Shown piece after piece: positions 1-8,928 of a stretch of 64,000 nt of DNA. The position numbers were made by a program, and so were the translations under genes. The DNA is from Methylobacter sp. (GTDB taxonomy: Bacteria > Pseudomonadota > Gammaproteobacteria > Methylococcales > Methylomonadaceae), in the NCBI RefSeq assembly GCF_023227905.1, contig NZ_JALOCF010000002.1, positions 1-64,000 on the forward strand. Direction: 5' to 3'. Position 1 is the stretch's first letter, and the number at the start of each line of letters is the position of its first letter. Under the pieces are notes generated by a model. That model was not told where the DNA came from. It saw only the letters and a list, made by a program, of their open reading frames with translations, and did no database searches.

Positions 1-22
1 ACTGAACTACCACTCCAAAGTC

Positions 23-98
23 TGGTGGGTGCTGAGGGGTTCGAACCCCCGACCCTCGCCTTGTAAGGGCGATGCTCTCCCAGCTGAGCTAAGCACCC
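23..98 (-). tRNA. tRNA-Val (anticodon UAC)
   Basis: The reverse strand folds into a full cloverleaf. A seven-base-pair acceptor stem starts GGGTGCT, the D arm has the usual AGCTCAG-TGGGAGAGC form, the anticodon loop is CTTACAA with anticodon TAC, and the T arm contains GGTTCGAACC. The 3' CCA is encoded (positions 23-25). It lies just downstream of hupB on the same strand. Confidence 0.97.
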
Positions 99-111
99 GA
101 CTAAAGAAATA

Positions 112-384
112 CTAGTTTACAGCATCTTTTAAAGATTTGCCAGCTTTAAATGAAGGAATTTTTGCAGATTTAATTGTAATCTCAGCCCCAGTCTGTGGAT
201 TACGTCCTTTACGCTCCGCTCTTTCTTTTACGGCATAGGTTCCAAATCCAACTAAAGCAACCGAATCACCACCGCTCAATGCTTTTGTAACCGCGCTAAT
301 AAAGCCATCCAATGCACGACCGGCGTCCACTTTAGTTAATTCAGCAGATTCTGCTATAGCATCAATAAGTTCCGATTTATTCAT
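112..384 (-). CDS. hupB: DNA-binding protein HU-beta
   Basis: A nucleoid-associated histone-like protein of 90 residues, the normal HU length. It starts MNKSELIDAIAE and shows the dimerisation helices, the GFGTYAVKERAER strand region and the DNA-clasping arm RKGRNPQTGAEI near residues 58-69. The start is supported by a strong AAGGGGG ribosome-binding site four bases upstream. It is the last gene of the tig-clpP-clpX-lon-hupB block, as in other gammaproteobacteria. The roughly 195-bp gap after lon probably holds its own promoter; I could not pick a convincing -35/-10 pair. Confidence 0.97.
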   Translation of the reverse strand: MNKSELIDAIAESAELTKVDAGRALDGFISAVTKALSGGDSVALVGFGTYAVKERAERKGRNPQTGAEITIKSAKIPSFKAGKSLKDAVN

Positions 385-441
385 TATTCCCCCTTAGGAA
401 ATCATTTTTTAAAGTTATATTGTAGAAGACCAGCGTGATAA

Positions 442-472
442 TTCTTGCGTCCCATCGTCAACAACGCAAGAA
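442..472. repeat. Inverted repeat between lon and hupB
   Basis: Perfect nine-base arms TTCTTGCGT (442-450) and ACGCAAGAA (464-472) with a 13-base spacer. On the transcribed strand no T-run follows, so it is not a typical terminator. It may be an operator or an RNA hairpin in the lon-hupB spacer. Function unknown. Confidence 0.5.
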
Positions 473-579
473 ACACCTGTATTTATAACAACTGCCCTTA
501 CGCAGTGTCAAGCAATAACCAGCCTCCAAGCCATGATTTTTGCGGTTTTGCCAACTTTTTCGACAAATCTACAAATTAA

Positions 580-3012
580 TTAATGCGCGGTTACACCCGG
601 TTTTATTTTTTTAACCGCCTCGGTTTCATTTTTGCCTTGCTCTTCAGCTTCCATTTTTTCAAAAGGAATAGGCATATATTGCAACGCAACTTCCAACACT
701 TCATCTATCCAGTGGACAGGCTTTATCTCCAGGTTTTGCTTGATATTTTCCGGTATATCAGTCAAATCTTTTTCATTCTCGGCAGGAATTAAAACCGTTG
801 TTATGCCACCTCGATGTGCTGCCAGAAGCTTTTCTTTTAAGCCTCCGATAGGCAATACCTGACCCCGCAAAGTAATTTCTCCCGTCATGGCAACAGAAGC
901 TCGGACAGGTATCTTGGTCAAAGCTGAGATAATAGCAGTACACATGCCTATACCGGCACTTGGACCATCTTTTGGAGTGGCACCTTCCGGCACATGTATA
1001 TGTATATCATTCTTTTGAAACAGCTCATGATCAATACCGAAAATTTTCGACCGACTTCTAACTACCGTCATCGCAGCTTCAATCGATTCTTTCATCACAT
1101 CGCCGAGCTTGCCTGTTGCAGAATGCTTTCCTTTTCCGGGAATTACTGCCGTCTCTATGGTTAGCAACTCACCGCCCACTTCTGTCCAAGCCAAACCGGT
1201 AACTTGACCAATCTGATCCTCCTCTTCCGCAAGGCCGTAATGGAAACGTTTAACTCCCAGATACTTATCCAAGCTTTCAGAATCAACCACGACTTTGGTT
1301 TTCTCCGTCCTCAACAACAAATCCTTGACCACTTTACGACAAATCTTAGAAATTTCCCGCTCAAGACTTCGCACACCTGCTTCTCGAGAGTAATACCGAA
1401 TCATATCCCTAACGGCTGCTTCCGTGATCTGAATCTCCTCCTCTTTAAGACCATTATTTTTAACTTGCTTGGGAATCAAATACCGGATTGCGATATTGAT
1501 TTTTTCATCTTCTGTATAGCCGGCGATCCGTATGACCTCCATCCTGTCCAGCAACGCCGCAGGAATATTCATGGTATTGGCCGTCGCTACAAACATCACA
1601 TCAGACAAGTCAAAATCCACTTCTAAATAATGATCCGAAAAAGTATGATTCTGCTCGGGATCCAATACTTCTAATAAAGCAGACGCCGGATCTCCACGAA
1701 AATCAGCAGCCATCTTATCGATTTCATCAAGCAAGAACATCGGATTTCGCGTTTTAACCTTGGACAAATTCTGTAAAATCTTACCTGGCATAGAACCTAT
1801 GTAAGTTCGACGATGACCACGAATTTCGGCCTCATCACGCACACCACCCAAGGCCATGCGCACATATTTTCGATTAGTTGCCCTCGCAATGGACTCGCCC
1901 AAAGAAGTCTTCCCTACACCTGGAGGACCTACCAGGCATAAAATCGGCCCTTTGAGCTGCTGAACCCGCTGCTGAACCGCAAGATATTCAAGGATACGTT
2001 CTTTAACCTTCTCTAAACCATAATGCTCAGCCTCTAAAACTTGCTCAGCAATTTTTAAATCATGCCTGACTTTGGTTTTTTTCTTCCAAGGCACATTGAC
2101 CATCCAGTCAATATAATTGCGCACTACAGTTGCCTCGGCTGACATAGGCGACATCTGCTTAAGCTTATTAAGCTCTGCATCCGCTTTTGCCCTGGCTTCT
2201 TTAGTCATGCCTGCGCTTTCAATTTTCTTCGCCAACTCCTCAACTTCATTGGGCACATCATCCATATCGCCCAGTTCTTTTTGAATCGCTTTCATCTGCT
2301 CGTTCAGATAGTATTCCCTTTGATTCTTCTCCATTTGCTGCTTAACGCGCACCCGAATTTTTTTCTCCATCTCCAGAAGGTCAACCTCCCCTTCCATTAA
2401 CGCCATTAAATTCTCAAGACGCTTTTCAACATCTGCCGTTTCAAGAATGGCCTGCTTTTCATTGATTTTTAAAGTCATATGAGCGGCCATGGTATCGGCA
2501 AGTCGGCTAGGGTCATCAATGCCGGACAATGAATTTAAGACTTCCGGAGGGATCTTATTATTCAACTTAACATATTGATCAAACGAGCTAATTACTGTGC
2601 GCTGTAACACATCCCGCTCCTGCTCGCTTAACTTAAAAATGCTATTAACCTCTGTTACCGCAGCAGAAAAATAACCTTCTGTTTCTTTGTACTGCAATAC
2701 TTTGCTACGCTGAACCCCTTCAACCAAAACCTTGACTGTTCCATCCGGCAATTTCAGCATCTGCAGAATATTAGCCAGAGTACCAACCCCATAAAGATCA
2801 GCAATATCCGGCTCATCAACTTCCGCTTCTTTTTGCGCGACTAACAAAATCTGCTTATTGTCTTTCATCGCAGCATCTAATGCGTCAATTGACCTTTCCC
2901 TGCCTACAAACAAGGGAATCACCATATGCGGGTAAACCACCACATCTCTGAGCGGCAATACCGGAACCAGCGCATCTATTTGTTGTAACTCTGTCATTTT
3001 GTGCGTTTCCAT
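580..3012 (-). CDS. lon: ATP-dependent protease La (Lon)
   Basis: Cytosolic homo-oligomeric AAA+ serine protease that degrades misfolded and regulatory proteins. Domain order is the LON substrate-binding domain (PVLPLRDVVVYPHMVIP near the N-terminus), a coiled middle, an AAA+ module with Walker A GPPGVGKTS and Walker B FLLDEIDK, and the C-terminal protease with catalytic Ser in KDGPSAG and Lys in PIGGLKEK. The reading frame extends to a GTG at 3021. The ATG at 3012 is preferred because AGAAGG lies eight bases before it, giving 810 residues. It follows clpX, from which it is separated by a strong terminator, so it probably has its own promoter in 3013-3100. Confidence 0.98.
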   Translation of the reverse strand: METHKMTELQQIDALVPVLPLRDVVVYPHMVIPLFVGRERSIDALDAAMKDNKQILLVAQKEAEVDEPDIADLYGVGTLANILQMLKLPDGTVKVLVEGVQRSKVLQYKETEGYFSAAVTEVNSIFKLSEQERDVLQRTVISSFDQYVKLNNKIPPEVLNSLSGIDDPSRLADTMAAHMTLKINEKQAILETADVEKRLENLMALMEGEVDLLEMEKKIRVRVKQQMEKNQREYYLNEQMKAIQKELGDMDDVPNEVEELAKKIESAGMTKEARAKADAELNKLKQMSPMSAEATVVRNYIDWMVNVPWKKKTKVRHDLKIAEQVLEAEHYGLEKVKERILEYLAVQQRVQQLKGPILCLVGPPGVGKTSLGESIARATNRKYVRMALGGVRDEAEIRGHRRTYIGSMPGKILQNLSKVKTRNPMFLLDEIDKMAADFRGDPASALLEVLDPEQNHTFSDHYLEVDFDLSDVMFVATANTMNIPAALLDRMEVIRIAGYTEDEKINIAIRYLIPKQVKNNGLKEEEIQITEAAVRDMIRYYSREAGVRSLEREISKICRKVVKDLLLRTEKTKVVVDSESLDKYLGVKRFHYGLAEEEDQIGQVTGLAWTEVGGELLTIETAVIPGKGKHSATGKLGDVMKESIEAAMTVVRSRSKIFGIDHELFQKNDIHIHVPEGATPKDGPSAGIGMCTAIISALTKIPVRASVAMTGEITLRGQVLPIGGLKEKLLAAHRGGITTVLIPAENEKDLTDIPENIKQNLEIKPVHWIDEVLEVALQYMPIPFEKMEAEEQGKNETEAVKKIKPGVTAH

Positions 3013-3100
3013 AAATGGCACCTTCTAACTATTCTTTAAAAGAAGATTATTGGGACGTTAATTAAAATAGCAAGGATGCCGACTCAAAATAGCACCTCCA

Positions 3101-3141
3101 GCACAAAAAAAAGGGAGCTTTAAAAATAAAAGCTCCCTTTT
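3101..3141 (-). terminator. Rho-independent terminator after clpX
   Basis: Arms at 3109-3121 and 3129-3141 form a 13-base-pair stem around GGGAGC with a seven-base loop. On the minus strand it is followed by eight T residues. It sits in the clpX-lon gap and should end the tig-clpP-clpX transcript. Confidence 0.9.
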
Positions 3142-3168
3142 CCGCTATCCACCAATAAATTTTAAACT

Positions 3169-4443
3169 TTAAGATTCAGCGGAAGCCTTTTTCTTTTCGG
3201 TTTCATACACCAAAATAGGCTCTGCCTCACCTAAAATAACACTGCCATCAACAACAACTTTGCTAATATTATCCGCAGACGGCAACTCATACATGGTATT
3301 CAGCAGGACATTTTCAACAATAGTTCTTAGCCCTCTGGCGCCTGTTTTTCTTTCCATGGCTTTATGAGCAATCGCAGTCAGAGAATCTTCCCTGAATTCC
3401 AGCTCAGCACCTTCCATCTCAAATAAATGCTTATATTGCTTAACCAGCGCATTTTTAGGCTCGGTCAATATCTGCACCAGAGCTTTTTCATCCAGTTCTT
3501 CTAATGTGGCAACAACCGGAAGACGCCCGACAAACTCAGGAATTAGTCCGTATTTAATCAGATCCTCTGCCTCGACTTCAGCAAAAAGTTGACCAATGTT
3601 TTTAGATTCGTCTTTAGTCTTTATATCAGCCGAGAAACCTATCCCGCCCTTTTCCGAACGATTTTTGATAACTCGATCCAATCCGGCAAAAGCGCCTCCA
3701 ACTATAAACAGGATATTAGCCGTATTAACTTGCAAAAATTCCTGCTGAGGATGCTTGCGTCCACCTTGGGGCGGAACGGAAGCAATCGTTCCTTCAATGA
3801 GTTTCAATAAAGCCTGCTGAACACCTTCACCTGATACATCCCGGGTGATTGATGGGTTATCAGATTTTCTGGAAATCTTATCGATTTCATCGATATAAAC
3901 GATACCCGTTTCAGCTTTTTCCACATCATAATCACATTTTTGTAGAATTTTCTGGATAATATTTTCTACATCTTCACCCACATAACCCGCTTCTGTCAGC
4001 GTGGTTGCATCAGCGATAGTAAAAGGTACATCCAGTAAACGAGCCAAGGTCTCAGCCAACAAAGTTTTCCCTGACCCTGTAGGTCCTATCAACAATATAT
4101 TGCTTTTGGCTAATTCAACAGTCTCTTTTTTAGATTTGCTACGCAGGCGTTTATAGTGATTATAAACAGCCACTGCCAAAATCTTTTTCGCATTTTCCTG
4201 TCCGATAACATAGTTATCAAGCTCTTCTTTTATCTCTTTCGGCTTGGGTAATTCACCGCCGCCAAAAGAAGAAAAATCATCCTGTAATTCATCTTTTATA
4301 ATGTCATTACAAAGATCTACGCATTCATCACAGACATAAACTGACGGCCCGGCAATAAGCTTTCTGACCTCATGCTGGCTCTTACCACAAAAAGAACAAT
4401 AAAGCAGTTTATCGTCATCTTTGCCGTTTTTGTCATTACTCAT
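3169..4443 (-). CDS. clpX: ClpX, ATPase and specificity subunit of ClpXP
   Basis: Unfolds tagged proteins and feeds them to ClpP. The N-terminal C4 zinc-binding domain uses Cys16, Cys19, Cys38 and Cys41. Next comes the AAA+ core with Walker A GPTGSGKT and Walker B IVYIDEIDK, and the IGF loop that docks to ClpP is present in GGIGFSAD. An upstream in-frame start at 4464 exists, but the ATG at 4443 has GGGAG eight bases before it and gives 424 residues, the same length as the E. coli protein. Downstream of clpP in the same operon. Confidence 0.98.
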   Translation of the reverse strand: MSNDKNGKDDDKLLYCSFCGKSQHEVRKLIAGPSVYVCDECVDLCNDIIKDELQDDFSSFGGGELPKPKEIKEELDNYVIGQENAKKILAVAVYNHYKRLRSKSKKETVELAKSNILLIGPTGSGKTLLAETLARLLDVPFTIADATTLTEAGYVGEDVENIIQKILQKCDYDVEKAETGIVYIDEIDKISRKSDNPSITRDVSGEGVQQALLKLIEGTIASVPPQGGRKHPQQEFLQVNTANILFIVGGAFAGLDRVIKNRSEKGGIGFSADIKTKDESKNIGQLFAEVEAEDLIKYGLIPEFVGRLPVVATLEELDEKALVQILTEPKNALVKQYKHLFEMEGAELEFREDSLTAIAHKAMERKTGARGLRTIVENVLLNTMYELPSADNISKVVVDGSVILGEAEPILVYETEKKKASAES

Positions 4444-4530
4444 AAATTGGACTCCCACAAACATCCAGAGATGATGTTTTTACTTTCGATTGAGCAAAGA
4501 ATATATCGAAATACAAAAAAATACCAACCG

Positions 4531-5178
4531 TTATTTATTAACAACGGCTGTTCGGCTCGACAACACTTGATCAATTAGACCATAACTAACGGCATCGTTT
4601 GCACTTAAGAAATTATCTCTGTCTGTATCTTGCTGAACCTTTTCTATCGGCTGACCGGTATGATCCGAAAGAATTTTATTCAGTTTTTCCCTGATTGACA
4701 GAATTTCTCTGGCATGAATATCAATGTCAGAAGCTTGCCCTTGAAAACCGCCTAATGGCTGATGAATCATCATTCTTGAGTGCGGCAAACAATAACGCTT
4801 ACCTTTAGCTCCGCCAGTCAGCAGCAAAGCTCCCATACTGGCAGCTTGACCAATACACATGGTACTGACATCAGGCTTAATAAACTGCATTGTGTCGTAG
4901 ATTGACATACCTGCCGTTACTGATCCGCCGGGCGAATTAATATACAAGTGAATATCCTTGTCAGGATTTTCCGATTCTAAAAAAAGCAACTGAGCAACAA
5001 CCAGATTAGCCATGTAATCTTCTACTTGGCCGACCAGAAAAATTACCCTTTCCTTTAATAATCTTGAGTAAATATCGAATGAACGCTCGCCTCGAGCCGT
5101 TTGCTCAATAACGATAGGGACTAAACCACCTGCTGCTTCCGGGGCCGTCATTTGATTTCTAATATACTGGTTATACAT
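4531..5178 (-). CDS. clpP: ATP-dependent Clp protease proteolytic subunit
   Basis: Barrel-forming serine peptidase partner of ClpX. Catalytic triad visible as Ser114 (QAASMGAL), His139 (MMIHQP) and Asp188 (DRDNF). The substrate-binding segment NSPGGSV is intact. 215 residues including a short propeptide, close to the family norm. Its ribosome-binding site (AAGGGG) lies in the nine-base gap after tig, so the two are probably translated from one message. Confidence 0.98.
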   Translation of the reverse strand: MYNQYIRNQMTAPEAAGGLVPIVIEQTARGERSFDIYSRLLKERVIFLVGQVEDYMANLVVAQLLFLESENPDKDIHLYINSPGGSVTAGMSIYDTMQFIKPDVSTMCIGQAASMGALLLTGGAKGKRYCLPHSRMMIHQPLGGFQGQASDIDIHAREILSIREKLNKILSDHTGQPIEKVQQDTDRDNFLSANDAVSYGLIDQVLSSRTAVVNK

Positions 5179-5187
5179 TCAAACCCC

Positions 5188-6486
5188 TTATTGTTGCTTG
5201 CCCATCACATCGTTAAAATTTACTTTTTCCTCAGACACTTTCGCTCTTGCAACCAGCCATTCGATAGTCTGATCCTCCAAAACCATCTGTTGCACATCAT
5301 TCAAGCGGCTTTCATCTGAATAATACCAATTAACCACATCTTCAGGACGCTCATAGCTTTTCGCCATGTCTTCAATAGTAGAGCGTACTTTATTATCGTC
5401 TATTTTAATCTCATTTTTATGAATGATTTCACCCAAAATCAAACCTAGAGCTACTCGGCGCTTAGCCTGTTCTTCAAAGGCATCTCTTGGCAGTTTCAGA
5501 TCTTCCAGCTTCATTTTCTGTCTTTTAGCCGTTTCAATGTACGGCTTCATCATATTTTCGATTTCTTGGTCAACCAGTGTATTTGGAACGGTAATTTGGA
5601 TTTTTTCATACAAGGCATCCATTACTGCGTTTTTCAACTTGCCGCGCAATGCTTGATCAAGCTCTCTTTCCATATTATTTTTAATATCTGCACGGAAAGA
5701 ATCCACGGATCCATCTTCAACACCATAGGCTTTAATAAAAGCCTCATCAATTTCAGGCAGCACAGGCTCTTCAACAGTAACGGCTTCAACTTCAAATACA
5801 GCGGTTTTACCAGCCAGCTTTTCATTGCCATACTCTTCCGGAAAAGACACGTCGAAGGTTTTACTATCACCCGCCTTCAGGCTAATCAGATTTTCTTCAA
5901 AGCCTGGAATCATTTGTTTTGCGCCAATTTCAACCGGGTAGTTTTCTACTTTTCCATCCGTAAAATTCTCATCTTCGGAAGTCCCTGAAAAACTAATCAT
6001 CACGCGATCATGTTCCTTGGATTCACGCTCAACAACATTCCAAGTTTTCTTTTGTGCTCTTAATTTTTCGATCATTCCATCAACATCAGCATCTTGAACA
6101 CTAGCAACAGGACGCGATACTTCAATATGCTCAACACCTTCCAACGATATTTCAGGATAAACCTCAAACTCAGCGGTATATTTAAAACCGTCAGCTTCAT
6201 CTGTCGGGTGAATATGCGGATGGCCGGCAGGCCTTAAGTTCTGATCTTGTAACGCTTCGAAATAAGTAGACTGAATCAGATCTCCGGCAATTTCGCCGCG
6301 CACTCTGTCGCCATACATTTTTTCAACTACATGCTGAGGCACTTTGCCTGGACGAAAACCATCGATTTTTACTGAGCGCGCTAACGACTTTAAACGTGCT
6401 GCCATTTTTTCCTGAACAACCTCTTCAGGCACGCTAACAGTCATTTTTCTGCTTAATTCTGATGTCTTTTCGACAGAAACTTGCAT
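5188..6486 (-). CDS. tig: Trigger factor, ribosome-associated chaperone
   Basis: 432 residues, as in E. coli. The N-terminal ribosome-docking loop carries the signature GFRPGKVP near residues 44-51. A FKBP-type peptidyl-prolyl isomerase domain follows in the middle (VMISFSGTSEDE to IPGFEENL), and then the helical C-terminal chaperone arms. It binds nascent chains at the exit tunnel. First gene of the tig-clpP-clpX operon. A tRNA-Leu gene lies 107 bp upstream on the same strand. Confidence 0.98.
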   Translation of the reverse strand: MQVSVEKTSELSRKMTVSVPEEVVQEKMAARLKSLARSVKIDGFRPGKVPQHVVEKMYGDRVRGEIAGDLIQSTYFEALQDQNLRPAGHPHIHPTDEADGFKYTAEFEVYPEISLEGVEHIEVSRPVASVQDADVDGMIEKLRAQKKTWNVVERESKEHDRVMISFSGTSEDENFTDGKVENYPVEIGAKQMIPGFEENLISLKAGDSKTFDVSFPEEYGNEKLAGKTAVFEVEAVTVEEPVLPEIDEAFIKAYGVEDGSVDSFRADIKNNMERELDQALRGKLKNAVMDALYEKIQITVPNTLVDQEIENMMKPYIETAKRQKMKLEDLKLPRDAFEEQAKRRVALGLILGEIIHKNEIKIDDNKVRSTIEDMAKSYERPEDVVNWYYSDESRLNDVQQMVLEDQTIEWLVARAKVSEEKVNFNDVMGKQQ

Positions 6487-6593
6487 TTCTTTACCTCAAC
6501 TAAATTTAAATAAGAATTTGATAGATTACCGGTAAACGGCTCAAAGAACTGAAGAGTTAATGATGGGGCACTAACTCTTAATTATGAATTGGG

Positions 6594-6678
<85 letters not shown>

Positions 6679-6881
6679 ACTTTAAATGAACTTGCAATTA
6701 TATCCATAACTATACAATTATAACAAGCTGTAAATTTAAAAATGGAAGTATACAGTTGCCCATTACTTAATAATGCCATGTTATTCGCACTTGTATCTTA
6801 AAACCATAATCCGATCTTTACATATCGATTTATCAATGTAGTATTAACTCGACGCCAATTTAATGCATAAGGGGGCACGAA

Positions 6882-7133
6882 ATGAACATCACGCCAACTG
6901 CCAGCGCAGTTAATCTAATCAATACCGCTCAACATAAATCAGCGGATGCCGCCCATGTGATAGCTAGATTACCTATGCAAAAAGATGAAGTCGGCAGTTC
7001 AGAGTTCAAATCCAGCGACATTATCAAACCAGTGATCAGCCTAAAAGAAGCTGAACTTGAAACTTCTGCTGCCGTTAAATTACTTGAAGCGGATAAAGAA
7101 ACGATTGGTTCTCTATTGGATATCATGGGCTAA
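6882..7133 (+). CDS. Small unknown protein (83 residues)
   Basis: Preceded by an excellent ribosome-binding site (AAGGGGG) and lying alone on the plus strand between tRNA-Leu and a convergent radical SAM gene, so it is probably real. The composition is Ala/Ser/Glu-rich and non-membrane. The C-terminal helix (ELETSAAVKLLEADKETIG then SLLDI) resembles the pattern at the end of flagellar axial proteins and small motility-like proteins, an acidic/alanine-rich amphipathic helix ending LLD. That similarity is by eye only. No function is assigned. Confidence 0.6.
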   Translation: MNITPTASAVNLINTAQHKSADAAHVIARLPMQKDEVGSSEFKSSDIIKPVISLKEAELETSAAVKLLEADKETIGSLLDIMG

Positions 7134-7141
7134 CGCACCAC

Positions 7142-7996
7142 TCACCCGCACACTAATACCTCATAACCCAAGAGCCTGATTTCATCAGCAAATGCATTCA
7201 ACACCTCCACCGGCAATCTTTCCAATCGGACTGATTCCGGCTGAAGAGAAGGTCTTGCAATCGTATACAGCATTACCCCCGTCAACATACAGCCCTTCGT
7301 TTTAATACTTCTCAGCAAGTCAAGAAATGCATTTTTTTCTTTCCGAGACAAACCTTGTTTATCGTAATCCAATAAACAGGTTTGTAGTTTTGTCGGACAA
7401 AGCTTTGCACAAAACAACAGGTTCTCTACACTCGCCTGATAACTTTGCCCGGCATTATTCATTAAAGCCCTACCCTCTTCCGTAGCACTATCAAACTTAA
7501 ACCATGCCTCTCCACCATATTCTTTTAATTTCTTCAGGCCACTCTGAACGCTAGGTCGATGCACTAAACTGCCGTTAGTGATCAACACAAAATTACTCTG
7601 CGGCAGCACCCCGGCTTCTGTCGCTACCCGACCAATCAGAGTTACCGCCTTATCGAAGTCTTTTACGCTGGTCGGCTCTCCATTGCCGGAAATAGCGATA
7701 TCCTTAATGACCCGCTTGTCTTCATCCACCTGAAAGCGCTGGTAAAAATCACCATTCAACACATCATCAAGAAAAAATCTCAGCTCATCTTCCAATAACT
7801 GAAAATCCAAGTCCGGCGCGGCACCGATCTTTAAATCAGGGACTTGGCAGTAAATGCAACGCCAGTTACAGGCATTATTGGTATTAAAATTGATGCCGAC
7901 AGACAAGCCGCCTGCTCGCCTGGAAAGCACAGGGTATACGTATTTTAGCCCAGCAATATCGCGACTATGATTAGTTGTTGTTAACGTTGTTACCAT
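7142..7996 (-). CDS. Radical SAM family protein
   Basis: 284 residues with a clear radical SAM cluster motif Cys43-x3-Cys47-x2-Cys50 (ACNWRCIYC) and the following GE-type motif ISGNGEPT that contacts S-adenosylmethionine. No SPASM or B12 domain is visible. Several further cysteines (FCAKLC, TCLL, VCG at the very C-terminus) might bind a second cluster. It lies downstream of fhcC but is separated from it by a terminator, so it is probably a separate transcript. The exact reaction is unknown; a methanopterin- or tRNA-modification role would be guesswork. Confidence 0.85.
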   Translation of the reverse strand: MVTTLTTTNHSRDIAGLKYVYPVLSRRAGGLSVGINFNTNNACNWRCIYCQVPDLKIGAAPDLDFQLLEDELRFFLDDVLNGDFYQRFQVDEDKRVIKDIAISGNGEPTSVKDFDKAVTLIGRVATEAGVLPQSNFVLITNGSLVHRPSVQSGLKKLKEYGGEAWFKFDSATEEGRALMNNAGQSYQASVENLLFCAKLCPTKLQTCLLDYDKQGLSRKEKNAFLDLLRSIKTKGCMLTGVMLYTIARPSLQPESVRLERLPVEVLNAFADEIRLLGYEVLVCG

Positions 7997-8053
7997 GACA
8001 ATACTTGAATGTATCTCCCTTAATAAACAGGCTAATAGATATTAGCGAACTAA

Positions 8054-8083
8054 CAAAAAAGCCCCAGTTTTTATGCTGAGGCT
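8054..8083 (-). terminator. Terminator after fhcC
   Basis: On the minus strand an eight-base-pair stem AGCCTCAG/CTGGGGCT (one G-U pair) with an eight-base loop is followed directly by TTTTT. It lies 30-60 bp after the fhcC stop and ends the fhc operon before the radical SAM gene. Confidence 0.85.
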
Positions 8084-8112
8084 TCCGTTTATCCTTAACC
8101 TAAATTACAGAA

Positions 8113-8928
8113 TCAGCTTATTTTAACCAAAATCTCGCCACGCCCCATCTCCGACATATCGCCGGCATAGCGCTGCACCCGGCTGAAAGCCGCCGAATTA
8201 TTGGCAAAAGCGGAATTTAGCTTTTTAAACGATGCAAATAATATCGGTAAAAACGCCAAAGTATGCGCCCCGCAGTCATTAAATCTTGCCGATGCCTGCG
8301 GCTGGTTCCATAACAACAACGTCCCCCGACGCATCGCAAAACCCAAATGCTTGCCGGTCTGCCCCATAACTGCAATGGTGCCTGCCGTCATTCTTGAACC
8401 GCAATAATCACCGGCATTGCCTTCAATCAGGATATTGCCTCGGCGCATATGGTCGCCGGCACGCTCGCCGACATTGCCTTTAACCAGAATGGTTCCGCCC
8501 TTCATGCCCATTTTGTTGCCGGGCAAGGCGGCTCCCAAAAAGTCTCCGGCATTACCGTTAATGCTCAGATTACCTTTTTTCATTTCACAGGCCGCATAAA
8601 TACCGACATCGCCCGACACTTCAATCTCGCCGGATTTCATGCCCAAGCCTAGATAAGCCCCTGCATCACCTTCAACCGTTATGCGTCCGCCATCCAGTTC
8701 TTTACCGATAAAATCGAGCTTATCAAAGCCGCTCTTTATCACGATGTTTTGTGCGTCGGAGCCGGTAATATCGAATAATTCATCCACGCGGATCTTACGC
8801 TTGCCGTTCTGCAAAGTAAGGGCAGCAATTTCAGCAGACTGCATTTCAGCCAGCTTTTGGCAAACCAACGGCGACATATCCACGCGCTGATCCGGCTTCC
8901 GTTTCAACGTAAAGGTTAAAGCGCTCAT
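8113..8928 (-). CDS. fhcC: Formyltransferase/hydrolase complex subunit C
   Basis: Homologue of FwdC/FmdC (formylmethanofuran dehydrogenase subunit C). In bacteria it is a structural subunit of the Fhc complex, which converts formyl-tetrahydromethanopterin to formate. The 271-residue protein contains the family's repeated beta-helix units of glycine spacing, for example GDAGAYLGLGMKSG, GNAGDFLGAALPG, GNVGERAGDHMRRG and GNAGDYCGSRMTAG between about residues 88 and 190. Its start overlaps the fhcD stop by four bases (ATGA). Last gene of the fhcBADC operon. Confidence 0.95.
   Translation of the reverse strand: MSALTFTLKRKPDQRVDMSPLVCQKLAEMQSAEIAALTLQNGKRKIRVDELFDITGSDAQNIVIKSGFDKLDFIGKELDGGRITVEGDAGAYLGLGMKSGEIEVSGDVGIYAACEMKKGNLSINGNAGDFLGAALPGNKMGMKGGTILVKGNVGERAGDHMRRGNILIEGNAGDYCGSRMTAGTIAVMGQTGKHLGFAMRRGTLLLWNQPQASARFNDCGAHTLAFLPILFASFKKLNSAFANNSAAFSRVQRYAGDMSEMGRGEILVKIS

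Noticed and set aside
583..1626. Plus-strand open frames within lon
   Set aside because: They lie opposite the well-conserved lon gene, have no ribosome-binding sites and translate to atypical compositions; they are shadows.
3013..3021. GTG start for lon at 3021
   Set aside because: The AGAAGG ribosome-binding site abuts that GTG but is ideally spaced from the ATG at 3012.
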